Of a DNA stretch of 64,000 nucleotides, positions 1 through 15,354 are shown piece after piece. The notes beneath the pieces are model-generated. The model did no database searches and was not told where the DNA came from. It saw only the letters and a program-made list of their open reading frames with translations. A program made the position numbers and the translations under genes. The number at the start of each line of letters is the position of its first letter. Within the stretch, counting starts at the first letter, position 1. Source of the stretch: Elgaria multicarinata webbii. Its lineage: Eukaryota; Chordata; Lepidosauria; Squamata; Anguidae. The DNA is taken from the NCBI RefSeq assembly GCF_023053635.1, contig NC_086178.1, positions 98,502,226 through 98,566,225 on the forward strand, in the 5' to 3' direction.

Positions 1-306
1 TGTCCCGTGATCTTGGTGCAGCCAAGATGGCTGTTTCTCTGCCACTAACGGTGCTGAAGAAACAGCAATCCCAGTCAGGCTTGCTGGGGGTGGGTGGGAA
101 AGACTTGAACCTCTCCACCTCGAAGCGCTTCCAGAGCCGCTGAGATCACTGCTTCCCTGTTGCTAGTAGTGGTGGGGTCGCAAGCAGCCTGGGTCTGCAT
201 GTGGCCCTTGGGGCTCAAAAGAATGCTCAATCCTGCCTTATATTCTTTGGAGTTGTTTGTCCCCAGCTACAAGTCGCTTGTGAATCCTTGCTCCTCTGTC
301 GCTTAA

Positions 307-459
<153 letters not shown>

Positions 460-1744
460 AGCCAATGGTTTGCAATAGTAAAATGCCCTGGTGTGGGAAT
501 AGACTAGAGAGAGAGGGAGGGAGGGAGGGAGGGAGAGAAAGAGAGAGAGAGAATTACACAGGTCTGGTTCTTTCTGCACAATGATTTAACACCTTGAAAT
601 TCTGATGCACTTTATTAATGTTATGCCGCTGCAGGTGAGCGTGTGAGAGAGATTGTAGCGGGTGTGAGAATGCAGGAGGAAGGAGTGATTGAATGGAGGA
701 CTGCTTCTACTCTGTGAGTCATTGCCTATTTCTGGACCCAGTTTTTCCTCTGACAGGTTTTCCCTCGCCTACCCCAAAGGAGGCAGCCAGATGCAAATCC
801 AGGAATCTGGATTAGGGGGGGGAACCACCTGTTTCTCTGAAAGCTCCACTGGAAGGCGTTTTCAGGCAGGTGATGTTACTCCAAGAAGCATACTAAAGAT
901 ATGGGAAGGACAATGCAACCCTCTAAATAGGGTAACCCATTTTCTTCTCTTCATTTTTCTGGCCCATGCTGTGCAAAGGGGGAAACATAGGCATACTCTA
1001 CGGCTCCTGAGCTGACCAAGACATCATTAACTTTTTTTAGCTGTGATAGAGCATTGGATTCACTAGGTGGGCTGGAATAGAATTTGGCTCTGAGGAGGCC
1101 CACAGTAAAGTACCCTGTTCTCCATCCCGACTGGCTGGGTTGGGTGCCGCTCTGTGATAGGCTATGCCAAAGCTGTACTTTCTGATCCCAGTTGGAGACT
1201 GAGGGGAAAAAACTACCCCCACCCCCTGCAGATAAACACTTAACCAGGAACCCCCGAGAACTTGAGTAGCTGTCATGGGTAGTTCAGTCTGCTCTGGAGG
1301 TCTCTGCATCCACACACAGCCCACCACTAATGTCATGAAGCTGATTTGGTGATAGGCTTGCTCACTCACTTTCCCCATAGCTGAAATCAACAGTACCTCC
1401 GCAAGAGGAGATACGGTTTTGAGGCTTCCGGTCTTCCTTCATCTTGCACCAGTGGGCCCTTGATGTGCTTGTTCATTAACAAATCAGTCTAAATTTCCCA
1501 GTCTGGTGGAGATACCTTTTCACTTGTCACACCTCCTGGGGTGTCAGAGCCTGGGCAGAAGGGAAGAAGGCAATATATTTATGCAGCTGCCCTGTAACAC
1601 ACATTCTTTAAGTGACTTACAAAACAAACACATTAAAATGCTATATAAAACAATGCAAACTATTAAAGGTAAAACACAATTGAAACATGGCTTTTAGGCT
1701 GAGAAGCTCAGGTTATAAGACATAGGTTTATTTAAAATGCATGG
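460..1744 (+). other. Presumed FAM13C 3' UTR and downstream DNA
   Basis: This follows the FAM13C stop codon. It holds a purine-rich microsatellite at 505-552 and otherwise no repeat or gene that I recognise. The first AATAAA on the + strand is at 1748-1753, which would give a 3' UTR of about 1.3 kb, but I cannot show that it is used. Short open frames here have no visible family features. Confidence 0.4.
505..552. repeat. GA/GGGA microsatellite
   Basis: A run of GAGA and GGGA units just after the FAM13C stop codon, within its presumed 3' UTR. Confidence 0.9.
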
Positions 1745-2330
1745 ATGAATAAAAAGGACTTTGCCATTAAGATGGTATCCCGGTGGATCTCTGTGGGATG
1801 GCTGTTCTGTCATGGAGGTGCCCCAACTACTGAAAAGGTCCTCTGGCTGTGGAAGTCATCCACACCGCTTCATTTCGCGGGGGGGGGGGGGGGGTTTGGA
1901 GTAGGGCCCCTGAAGACCTTAAGGTCAGGTAGGTACAGTTGGGAAAAGGTGGTCCTTCAGGTCACCTAGTCTCAAGCCATTTGGGGCTTTAAGGGTTAGA
2001 ATCGGCACCTTAAATTGGGCCTGGAAACAGACTGGAAGCTAGCACAGGTGACAAAGCACAGGCATCTCATGGTCAAATTTTCTAGTCCCAGGTAATGAAG
2101 TTGCAGCCTTATTTTGGACCAATTGCATTTTCATTAAAGGCAGCCCAAGGCATTGTAATAATCCAACAGGAGGTTGTCAGAGCATGAGTAACTATGGCTC
2201 ATATAGAGCCTGTATTCATTTTGGGGGAAATGAAGGATGGCTCTAATAGAAGGAGCACCCTAGGCTGATAGAGTGTACACACAAGCTCGTAGAAAGTACC
2301 TCCAGTTCCCACACGCTTCCTGCTGTAATT
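1745..2330. repeat. Interspersed repeat of unsettled family, interrupted by a G run
   Basis: The stretch contains phrases such as GGGGCTTTAAGGGTTAG, GGGCCTGGAAACAGACTGG and AATCCAACAGGAGGTTGTC, which I recognise as a common squamate interspersed repeat. I cannot assign its class with confidence. A pure G run lies at 1879-1894. A related but more diverged stretch is at 44400-44640. Confidence 0.45.
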
Positions 2331-2684
2331 ATGGGCATCAGGGGCTCTTCCGTATGCAGGAAGGATACTAACCATCATGTCTCAAAACACGGGTGGGGAG
2401 GCTCCAGCCCCTGCCATGCCCCACTGGCTCCTGCTAAGGCCCAGCCCTCTCCCCAAAGCCCTTGCCCCATTTGAGAAGGGAGAGGGAAGTTAGCTTGATT
2501 GGAAACCACCGCCACAAAGTCCCCAAAGTTGTTCTCAAGCCTCCATTTGTCTCAAAGAGAAGTGTGGTTGAGCGCAAATTCTTATCCCTTACGGACTCCC
2601 TGAGGTGGCTTGAGGGTCAGGGATTATCATGGGTTTGTGGCAGGAGCAAGAGGCCACATGGTCTGAGCAATGTGATTCTGTAAG

Positions 2685-3160
2685 TATCTTTCACTGTCTA
2701 GCTCCTTCCTATCTCTCCTCTCTCATCTCACACTATTGCCCCGCTCGTGCTCTTCGCTCCTCTGATGCCATGTTTCTCGCCTGCCCAAGGGTCTCTACTT
2801 CCCTTGCTCGGCTTCGTCCATTTTCTTCTGCTGCCCCTTATGCCTGGAACGCTCTTCCAGAACATTTGAGAACTACAAGCTCAACCGCAGCTTTTAAAGC
2901 TCAGCTAAAAACTTTTCTTTTTTCTAAAGCTTTTAAAACTTGATTTTGTTCTGACTTTATACTGTTAGTTTTACCCTACCCAGTGCCTGTTTACCCTACC
3001 CTGTGCCTGTTTGCTTTCTCTTCCCCTCCTTATTGTTTTATCATGGTTTTATTAGAATGTAAGCCTATGCGGCAGGGTCTCGCTATTTACTGTTTTACTC
3101 TGTACAGCACCATGTACATTGATGGTGCTATATAAATAAATAATAATAATAATAATAGTA
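2685..3160 (+). mobile_element. L2-type LINE, 3' end
   Basis: The + strand encodes the end of an L2-type ORF2: the pattern is YHCLAPxYLSSLI-like, then SSAAPYAWNALPEHLR, then FKAQLKTFLFSKAFKT and a stop at about 2943. It continues into the typical tail ATTAGAATGTAAGCCTATGC, CTGTACAGCACCATGTACAT and GGTGCTATATAAATAAATAA with an AAT-rich end. This is a 5'-truncated, dead insertion. The same tail recurs at 20761-20878 (+) and 63322-63540 (-). Confidence 0.85.
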
Positions 3161-3481
3161 AGTAGGACCCACCCGGGGTGGGGAGAATCCTAGGACACGA
3201 GGCCCAATGGATCAGAGAAATCTCACCTAGAAATCTGCTTCCCACCATGGCCAAGCAGCTGCCCCGTTAGGAAGCCCACAAGTAGGATATAATCAGGGCT
3301 GTGTTTTGCTGTGCTATAATCCTGTGCAAGCCTTAATAGCGCAACATGTGGTCCTCGGCTACCCGAGGATTTCAATGTTCTCTCTCTTTTCTCTAATTTG
3401 AATAGGGTTGGATCCAGACTTAGATAAGCTTAGAGTAGACTCAGTGAAGTCATGGGGCTTAAATTAGTCATGACTGATTTA

Positions 3482-3975
3482 GAATCATAGAATAGTAGAG
3501 TTGGAAGGGGCCTATAAGGCCATCGAGTCCAACACCCTGCTCAATGCAGGAATCCACCTTAAAGCATCCCTGACAGATGGTTGTCCAGCTGCCTCTTGAA
3601 CACCTCCAGTGTGGGAGAGCCCACAACCTCCCTAGGTAACTGGTTCCATTGTCGTACTGCTCTAACAGTCAGGAAGTTTTTCCTGATGTCCAGCCGGAAT
3701 CTGGCTTCCTGTAACTTGAGCCCATTATTCTGTGTCCTGCACTCTGGGATGATCGAGAAGAGATCCTGGCCCTCCTTTGTGGCAACCTTTTCAGTATTTG
3801 AAGAATGTTATCATGTCTCCCCTCAATCTTCTCTTCTTCAGGCTAAACATGCCCAGTTCTTTCAGTCTCTCCTCATAGGGCTTTGTTTCCAGACCCCTGA
3901 TCATCTTGGTTGCCCTCCTCTGAACATGCTCCAGCTTGTCTGTATCCTTCTTGAAGTGTGGTGCCACTGATTTTT
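3482..3975 (-). mobile_element. CR1 LINE, 3' end, antisense
   Basis: Read on the minus strand, this is the 3' part of a CR1 LINE: the end of ORF2 (RKNFLTVRAVRQW-like and EVFKRQLDNHL-like patterns), then the GGCCTTATAGGCCCCTTCC segment and the ATTCTATGATTCT-type end at 3482-3500. It is truncated at its 5' end. A sense copy of the same family is at 43505-44127. Confidence 0.85.
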
Positions 3976-4408
3976 ATAGGTCTGATCTAACATTACTAAG
4001 CCTGGACCCAACCCATTATGTATACTGGTTGCAGACTCCAGATGTTCCTAGTGAAGAATCTGGGCTACCCTGCTGCAAAAGTTTGATATAATGCAGGTTC
4101 CACACATCTCTGCCTACTCTCCCCCACCCACCAGAGGCATGTGGGATAGTTGTGCTAATGGTAGCCAATTCCTGCCATGCCCCCAGGTCAGTGAGAGTTG
4201 AAAAGCAAGGATTCTTTTCACAGTGCAGGGACTGTATGATGCTTAGACCACTCTGGAGTTCCTATCATGCAGGAACTAGTCCCTAGAGAAGGGGGTTAGG
4301 AGCTATAAATGACATTTGTGACAGATGAAGTGAAGTGTCCAAGGTGGAGCATGGCCAACAAAAATAGCAGACAGGCACACAGAGCAGGAGCAGTTCAAAG
4401 GCTGAGGC

Positions 4409-4744
4409 ATCTGTTGTAGGGTGACCATATGAAAAGGAGGACAGGGCTCCTGTATCTTTAAGAGTTGTATTGAAAAGAGAATTTCAGCAGGTGTCATTTG
4501 TATATATGGGGAACCTGGTGAAATTTCCTCTTCATCAACGCAGTTAAAGCTGCAGGTGCCCTGCCCTCTTTTAAATCTGGTCACTCTAGTATAGCTCCTG
4601 CAGCTTTAGCTGTTGTGACGAAGAAGGAATTTTACCAGGTTCTCCATATAGTCCAATGATACCTGCTGAAATTCCCTTTTCTATGCAACTGTTAAAGATA
4701 CAGGAGCCCTGTCCTCCTTTTCATACGGTCACCCTAATCTGGTG
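4409..4744. mobile_element. Foldback hAT MITE copy 1 (TAGGGTGACC family)
   Basis: The element is 4417-4736 (320 bp). It starts TAGGGTGACCATATG and ends with the inverse, ...GGTCACCCTA, and the two halves pair over most of their length. Flanks are ATCTGTTG (4409-4416) and ATCTGGTG (4737-4744), an 8-bp target duplication with one mismatch. An 8-bp duplication and TAGGG ends fit the hAT superfamily. It has no coding capacity, so it is non-autonomous. Confidence 0.85.
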
Positions 4745-4806
4745 CGTTCTTGGGAAGCCAGGGAGAACAGCTGCAGCACTTCTTTGTTCCTTCTTAACTG
4801 AACGGC

Positions 4807-4951
4807 TTTAAAGAATCCGACTGCCACTGGGCAGTTTAAAGAATTCTTTAAAGAATCCGACTGCCACTGGGCAGTTTAAAGAATTCTTTAAAGAATCCGA
4901 CTGCCACTGGGCAGTTTAAAGAATTCTTTAAAGAATCCGACTGCCACTGGG
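4807..4951. repeat. 40-bp tandem repeat, about 3.6 copies
   Basis: The unit begins TTTAAAGAATCCGACTGCC and is repeated at 4807, 4847, 4887 and 4927 (partial) with essentially no differences. Each junction makes the palindrome TTTAAAGAATTCTTTAAA. The lack of divergence suggests recent expansion. Confidence 0.95.
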
Positions 4952-5518
4952 TTCTAAATGGGAATATTACCTCTGCAGAAACCAAGAGGCTGCCTAGGCT
5001 TTGAATGATGGGGTGGACCATAGCCCTACTTCCTGAATTTGCACAACGCTGTCTACTTTTGTCTGAGGCGAGGTAAAATCCAACGTGGTCCCTAGTAGCT
5101 GGCTCACCAGGGGAAACAATATGTCTCTTTGAAGTGCACTGTGGTGCCTGTTAGGAGTACTATTAGTGTGGACCCTGGAAAAAATGTTGCCGAGAGAAGA
5201 ATGGTAAGGGAAAGAAGACCATTCCCCCTTCTTTTGCTTCTCCCCTGCTTTTCCCACCACCCCTAATTACGCTCTATGGAGCTAACTCCAGGTACAGCTG
5301 CCTCCCCTTGCTGGAGCAGGAAAGTGCCCAGTTCAAGCAGAAGAGCTGCACTGGTAGCTTGGCTAGCCCCTGTGACTGCTTTGGGGGACCCAAGGGGTGA
5401 GTGAGTGAGTCTGTTTTCTGTTCCCCTTTGGACCTAAAGGCAAGACTCAGGAAGACCCCCACCCCCTGCCCCATAAACCGATCAGTCTATAAACCGAAGG
5501 AGCAAACCCTTATGTAAG

Positions 5519-5616
5519 GTAGGGGTGGACTCCAACTCCCATCAGCCTCAGCCAACATTCCAGGGATGATGGAAATTCCTGCCCAACTTGTAAAGGGCCA
5601 CTGGTTCCCCAACCCT
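5519..5616. mobile_element. Fragment of a hAT-like foldback repeat
   Basis: It contains TCCAACTCCCATCAGCC and ATTCCTGCCCAACTTG and ends TTCCCCAACCCTGG. This is the pattern of the CAACTCCCATCA foldback family found intact at 35849-35983. The copy is partial. Confidence 0.55.
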
Positions 5617-5617
5617 G

Positions 5618-5688
5618 GTTTATTTATTTATTACATTTTTATACCGCCCAATAGCAGAAGCTCTCTGGGCGGTTCACAAAAATTAAAG
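5618..5688 (-). mobile_element. L2-type LINE tail fragment, antisense
   Basis: It reads TTTATTTATTTATTACATTT then TATACCGCCCAATAGC and CTCTGGGCGGTTCACAAAAA. This is the inverse of an L2-type 3' tail, also seen at 59999-60260 (-) and 18160-18303 (+). Confidence 0.8.
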
Positions 5689-5894
5689 GACTCCTTCCTC
5701 CCAGCCCAACTCACATTATCCCTCCTTCTTCGTCTTACCCATCCCTCCCCATTCCTGCTCACTTTCCTCCCATCTCCTCTACCTCCTCCTCCGTTGAGGC
5801 TGGCTGTGGGAAAGGAAGTAGTCGTCCTCTGGAAGATGACTCTGGACTTCCTGGCTGTGCAGGAAACCCACTGATGACATTGCAGGGAGAGAGG

Positions 5895-5942
5895 AGCTCC
5901 TTGGAAGAAAGGTGGGATATAAATGTAACAGACAAACAAATG
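5895..5942 (+). mobile_element. SINE tail fragment
   Basis: TCCTTGGAAGAAAGGTGGGA and ATATAAATGTAACAGACAAA match the 3' tail of the MIR-like SINE at 31082-31327. Confidence 0.5.
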
Positions 5943-5949
5943 AATAGAG

Positions 5950-6930
5950 TTCACCTCATCATTAGGCGCCCGACTGAAGCGAAGACAGTGGCAACCTCGC
6001 AGTTTCCATTCTGTCTCTATGCTGACACCCACTGGCTGAGGGATTTGTGCCTCTGCCCTGTTCTTGGGTGGCCAGGGATCTACAGCAGCAAAATGGTGGC
6101 ATTTGTGGATAGCCTTCAGTCCCCGGTGCTTTTGGAGCATTTTTAAAAATGCCCTGCAAGCTTTGGGGATTCCCTCCAGCTACAGAAGCCTAATGTATTT
6201 TTAATAATAGGAGTCATGAAGTAATTGGTCGTATTGGATGGCTATCTGTTAATTTCCTATATTTTACTAGGAGATTGCCATCCAGATTTGTAAAAGTAAT
6301 GAAAGATTGCAGGGGGGGGGAGAGAAGAGAATTAACTGCTTTATTGGATGAGCTAATTTGCTATTTTAGGTACAAATCCAAATACTGTACAATGAGGTTC
6401 CTTTCAACATTAATCTATCGTCTTCGATCTTTAGACCTATGCCTTAAGATCTCCGTCACAGCTGGTGCACACAACTGCTGTAGTAGTTTTTATATAACTA
6501 TATTAATATCCATTTATAATTAATTATTACAGAATCACTTAAAAGTAATGACATAAATTACAAAGTAATAAACAAAAGTCAGAGTAACCCCATTAGGCTA
6601 CTTTAAAATTTTAATTTTAATGCTTATTGCGTCTTCCAGGACCAAATCTCTCAACAATATTTGAATTAGTATATGTGGATTTCAATAAATAGAGAGCTAA
6701 ACTGTCCCAATGATGGCCATTGCTTTTTCTCCACGGGGGGGCCTTTCTGTGTACTGCCTGTCAATCTAATTTTCTGAACTGTTACAAAAGCGGAGTCAAA
6801 ACTACTTCTGTCTCTTTGTTAACTTTAGGCTCTTATTGCGTACACATTCGTTTCACGTCAATCTCCTCTTTTCCGGGTTTCTTCTTTTTTAAAAAAATTC
6901 TTTGGCCTAATTTGCCCACACTGCTGTTTA
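5950..6930. other. Intergenic, no gene seen
   Basis: I see no exon-like reading frame and no repeat I can name. The left part is mixed sequence and the right part is AT-rich. Confidence 0.4.
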
Positions 6931-6932
6931 AT

Positions 6933-7030
6933 CCTATTGGTTGAAGCAACCCACATGATTTTGTTGATGTCATGATGCTACTTCCACCATGATGGCAAAA
7001 CAAAATCACATGTGCCGCCTCAGCCAATAG
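6933..7030. repeat. Short foldback repeat
   Basis: CTATTGGTTGAAGC...CACATGATTTTGTT on the left is the approximate inverse of AACAAAATCACATGTG...CAGCCAATAG on the right. The structure is MITE-like and the family is unknown. Confidence 0.5.
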
Positions 7031-8404
7031 AATTAAATGCCAGTGGAACAGAAGAGGGCACTGAAGGCAGAGGAGGAGGGGAACAGAATGGCACTGAGAA
7101 GCAGCTGCACATGGGGAAGAAAAGGGTACTGAGCAGCAGAGACCCAGTGGGGATATCTGGCCACTTGTTCAGACCAGATATTTGCTTCAAATATTAAAAT
7201 TTGAGACTTATTTGGTGCAACCCTGCCAGTTCTACTTCTGTTGCAAGTTTGTTTTAGCGAGGGAAACAGACCTTAAAGAAACCAGTGCGCTTATTTGCTC
7301 AGAAGCAATAGCAGCATGGATTTAAAGACACGGGTGTGATGGTCTGCGCCGTTTGCAAGTAATATTGCACATGGCGCCACTTTGCTGTTGTGGTAAAAAT
7401 TAAGAATGGAAGCAAAACCAACACTTTTTGGCAAACTCACACTGCCAAGCCCATGGCATTTGGGCTATGGTGCTGTAGCTTTTGGGCTATCAACCTCTTT
7501 CTGGAATATCCTGCTTTCCCAAGGAGCCCTAAATTACCACGCCCACTGAGATGATGAAGTCACTACACTTAGACCTCAATGACAGTCCTTGAGATGGAAT
7601 TCATGAAAGCTCTCGGCTAACATTAGCCGAGGGGTTTCCAGTGTTTCTGTCTTCACCAATGCCGTTACAAGCATCAGAGTACAGGAGGGCACCACCAACA
7701 GACCCTATTGAGCCTCCATGGTGTTGCGGACAGGGGACTTGGCTATTTGCTCCCTAAACATTAGTCATGCTCTCAAAAAGCTGTGGCAAGTTGAGTATAC
7801 ATCCACGTAAAGCAGTGATTTCCAAGCTGTTTCAAGGAATACTGGGATATATATAAGCTTATTGGCAGTAACACTGACCAAGCATCCCTGAAAACGTATC
7901 TACCACTACAGCAATACACAACCATAGGAAAATGTTGGGTGTATTCCAATATATACTTTCAAATTCCAGGTCGCCACATGAGCTAGCTATGGACCTTAGA
8001 ACATGTCCCCAGGTCTCTCCTCAGTAGATGGCGACATAGGATTCCCTAAAAAGAGAACTTAAAACCCACTTCTGTAGGGAGAATAAACTGCCTTTAGGAT
8101 TCTCCGGGGAGGAGCTTGTGAGGGCCAACTGTGCTGTAATAACAGGATCATAACGGATGATACAGCAACGGTAGCACGTAAGCACACCTAACCCTCTCTC
8201 TAGTTATAATTCCTGTTGTAGTTCCATGTTGGTTCTTCCAGGAGTACCAGACACCCATGGGAGCAAATTCTGCAGAATGTTTTAGAAGCCAGGAAAAGGT
8301 TTTCTATACATGGCTTGACTTCTTAGTTTACAGAGCTAAGCAAATAGCTTAATAAAAGCAGAAAAAATAACATTTTGAATAGGTTCGTTCCTTTCCTCCT
8401 TAAA
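7031..8404. other. Intergenic, no gene seen
   Basis: No reading frame here shows family features, and I recognise no named repeat. Confidence 0.4.
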
Positions 8405-8407
8405 AAC

Positions 8408-8640
8408 ATCAAGAGTGCTTCCAGATAAGGTTTTTACAGCACCATCACTCTGTCTCATTCTTGGGATTTCATAGGGGATTGAGAGGGTCAGCTTCCTCTC
8501 ATGATCCTCCTGTGTTTTCCCACCCCTTCTGTCATCTTTTTTTTTCTTACCACAAAAATCCTGTTATGGAAAAAAGATGGAATTGATGCACAATGCCTTC
8601 TGAATGATAGTGCTAGGAGCCCTCTTTCTGGAAGCACCCT
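8408..8640. mobile_element. MITE-like repeat, copy 1
   Basis: The start GAGTGCTTCCAGATAAGG is the approximate inverse of the end TTCTGGAAGCACCC. Inside it shares GGTTTTTAC, AATGCCTTCT and GGAAGCACC, in the same order and spacing, with 18940-19158. The family is unknown. Confidence 0.55.
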
Positions 8641-9372
8641 AAATCTGGCATATTGAGGTGGGGGTTAGGGAAACATAGAGAGAAAAGAGTAGCTAATGAA
8701 CTACATGGCATTATAAAGCTACTCCGTCCTTTGAAGCAGAAATGGCCAAGACTTGGTTTATAGTAACCAAAATTAAACAGAGTGAAGCAAAAGTAATGTT
8801 GGCACATGCCTGTTTTTTTGTTTTGTTTTTCTGTAGCACTTTTCCTTAGCCCAATGCTATAAACATTTGCTTTTTCGGACTACCAAAGCTTGTTTGAAAG
8901 CATGCACTTTGTAGGACCTTAATATTTCCTGTGTGATGATTGCCAAGATAGTTTATTAAAATAGTGATAATAGTTTATTGCATTATGATATTTTGGATAG
9001 ATCAATGTATGCAGAATATTTAATCTAAGTGTCATGGTTATGAACTGAAGAAAGCTGGGTTTCTTTTTTTGGTTTATAGATTATAAATATGGATAGTTTT
9101 TTCCATCCTGACATTAAAGGGGAACACACTTTTAAACAGAGAGAGATTATTCTTGCAATTTGCAATAGATCACTTCTGAGTGGATAATGTTTCAGTGGGA
9201 GATGGCTTGCTTTGCTTACCAGCTAACCCAGGTTTAATGGCAAACAAGTTCAAGGAAGAGCTCCAGAAGGAGAGATGTACTGTCTTTAATGTTTTTGTTT
9301 TGTCATTTTGTATTAATGACATGAAAAGCAGGGGCAGAACCCTCAGTCTTCCCTCTCTGCTGCATCTGTAAA

Positions 9373-9536
9373 GGGGGATCCCTATAGGCAAAAGAAGTGT
9401 GTGGTGGGGGCCAATTAATAATTGCATTATGCTGGGCGGAAGGGCGTGATGTCATTGGGAATGACCAATCACGTTGCATTGTGCATGACTCAGTGGCGGC
9501 CAGCAGCTTCCGTAGACGCCTATAGGGGTCCCCTCC
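9373..9536. repeat. Foldback repeat with GGGATCCCTATAGGC ends
   Basis: GGGGATCCCTATAGGC at the left end is matched in inverse by GCCTATAGGGGTCCCC at the right end, with one mismatch. The centre is unlike its neighbours. It is MITE-like, but I see no clear target duplication. Confidence 0.5.
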
Positions 9537-9539
9537 ATG

Positions 9540-10909
9540 GCACAGAGCTGCATGCAAAGGGCAAAGGATTGTACCTCGGCTGTTTTTGCTATAGTAATAA
9601 GCTATTCATATTAGGAAGTCTATTATCCACCAACCCTGTTTGTATTTCTGCTGTATGTCAAGTCTAAGCATGATTTTTTAAAAGGAAAAAATAAATCTTT
9701 TCAAAAGAGTTTGGGAGGGGATCATGTCACACTACTAACCTAAGTGGATTTTAAAGGGGGGGGGGTTGTTGTTTCTATAAAGTTTGATGTTTCAGTGTAA
9801 TTGGCTTGATCATTTATAACTGAATCAGAATGGTCTCCTTCATAAATCTGTTTTAATTAAAAGTCATGTAAGAGCAACAGGAACAGATACACAAGTATTT
9901 GAAGTTTACAAACTACATCTTTGATAAGGGAAAATGGTTTCATGACATATGTATACAGTTGCTATTAAAATGTAATCTATATATTCTATATGATTGTATA
10001 ATATTTTATACAACAGTACAAATAAAATATTTTTCTATTTATTATGTTGAAACACAGTTTGTCTGTTTGTTTGTTAGCTAATATAAATAACATAAATAAC
10101 ACTGTCAAACAACACATTGGAAGTGCTGACATTTTTCTAGGCTGCGAGAGTTAAATCATGCTGCAATTACACCCTTTCATGCTGTTTGGAGATATCCCAG
10201 TTAAGTTGTTCAGTAGATTAAAATGAATGCATATTTAACACCATTTAGAAGCCAGTAATTTTTTTTTATTTATTTTGCTAAAGCTTGTTTATATAGATTT
10301 GTTACATTTGGCAATATGAAGAGAAGGGGGAAAAAGAAAATTTAACACCAATTGCAGCATCTAGATATATAAATGGACGCTAGAAAGAAAAACCAAAGAT
10401 TTCTAACAGTTGAAAAGCACTGGTGGACCAGGAAGGAAAGTGGGAAGAAATACTAATGACAGAACTACATGCTATGCTCGATACAGGGCTGCTGTTGCAG
10501 GTGAGAACATTGTGCCCATGTTAAGCTGTCCTTCTCACTCCCCTGTAACATTTGGGCATACTTACCTGTACTGTAACGCCACCATGTCATATGTTCCCCA
10601 CCGCCACCAGCTAATTACAGGGATAGGGGGAAAACACAAAGATGAGGACATCACAGCAACATGGGTAAGTGTGTCTACCCCAAAACATTACCGGGGAGAA
10701 AGGAAAAATGTGATGCAAGGTACCATTTTTGGCAGCTGCCCTGTGATAGCTGTAACGTGTAGTTCTGCTCGGAGAAGACTATTGAAGAGTTTCGAACACT
10801 GGTGTTTTCTTTTGGTAAGAACGGCATTATGCATGCGTCTGATGAGAACGGCTGACGATGGAAATAGGCAACAGAGAAGGCTCCTAAGGAAGAGGGGGAA
10901 GGATTGGAA
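9540..10909 (-). other. Intergenic DNA and probable PHYHIPL 3' UTR
   Basis: On the minus strand this follows the PHYHIPL stop codon. Overlapping AATAAA signals (seen as TTTATT on the + strand) lie at 10265-10270 and 10269-10274, giving a UTR of about 640 nt if used; another lies at 10038-10043. The area is AT-rich and free of recognised repeats, as expected for a conserved UTR, but its extent is inferred. Confidence 0.4.
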
Positions 10910-14542
<3,633 letters not shown>

Positions 14543-14831
14543 CTAATAGAGGTCAATGGGGACCCTGAAGCTGGTAACATTTTGGAAGGCTTCCAAAGTA
14601 GAATGACATCCCACACTTTACTATATAGGAATGCACAGAGGAATCCTTGGTCTAGATAGAAGACGAGAATCCGGCCTCTTAATTCCCCCCTAGATCACAA
14701 TGTTTATACAGCAGCCATCCAGCAAACTGTTTCATACATTAGATAGCAACAAACCCAGGTTTGCCACTGAGTATATGCTCAAGAGCAGGGGTCAGCAATG
14801 CATCAAGAGGGAGTCACAGCCCCTTTGGGCT

Positions 14832-15267
14832 CTCTAATGCAGGGGTCCCCAACCCCGGGGCCACAGACCGATACTGGTCTGTGGCCTGTTAGGAACCGGG
14901 CCGCGCAGGTGAGCTGCTTTCACCCACCACCCACCACCACCCCAGCATACCTGGGTGCAGGGCACCATCTCGCCTGCCCAGCTGAAGCGAAGCTGGGGTG
15001 GAGGTGGGTGGTTTCGGAATGGTGTGCCCGGCCGGAAGCCGCTCTGGGAGAGCGACTTCCGGGCACGCCATTCTGAAGCCGCCTGCCCACCCCAGTGTCC
15101 TGGCTTTGCTTTGGCTGGGCAGACACCCAGCCGAAGCGAAGCCAGGATGCTGGAGTCGGGGGTGGGGGGGCTTCCCAAAACCATCCCCTCAACCCCCCAC
15201 CCCCCGTCCATGGAAAAATTGTCTTCCACGAAAGGTGCCAAAAAGGTTGGGGACCGCTGCTCTAATG
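14832..15267. mobile_element. MER1-like hAT element in PHYHIPL intron 3
   Basis: The element is 14840-15259 (420 bp), flanked by an exact 8-bp duplication CTCTAATG (14832-14839 and 15260-15267). The ends are CAGGGGTCCCCAACC and the inverse of CAGCGGTCCCCAACC, with one mismatch. Segments such as GGCCTGTTAGGAACCGGGCC and GAAAAATTGTCTTCCACGAA are the ones I know from mammalian MER1 (Charlie3-type hAT) repeats. The centre is a GC-rich palindrome. It has no transposase frame, so it is non-autonomous. Confidence 0.85.
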
Positions 15268-15354
15268 AGTGTACCCATATTTCAAACATCTGATTTTTCC
15301 ACCTTCACGTATTTGTACATGTACACTTATGACTTCTTTTAAAGATGTAGGTCT

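Noticed and set aside
4807-4951. Possible CRISPR-like array
   Set aside because: The 40-bp units are directly adjacent with no unique spacers, and the genome is vertebrate.
5631-6140. A 169-codon minus-strand frame
   Set aside because: It begins in an antisense L2 tail, is of low complexity in parts and shows no domain.
14798-15342. Several overlapping frames on both strands
   Set aside because: All fall in the GC-rich palindromic centre of the MER1-like element; the many open frames come from composition.
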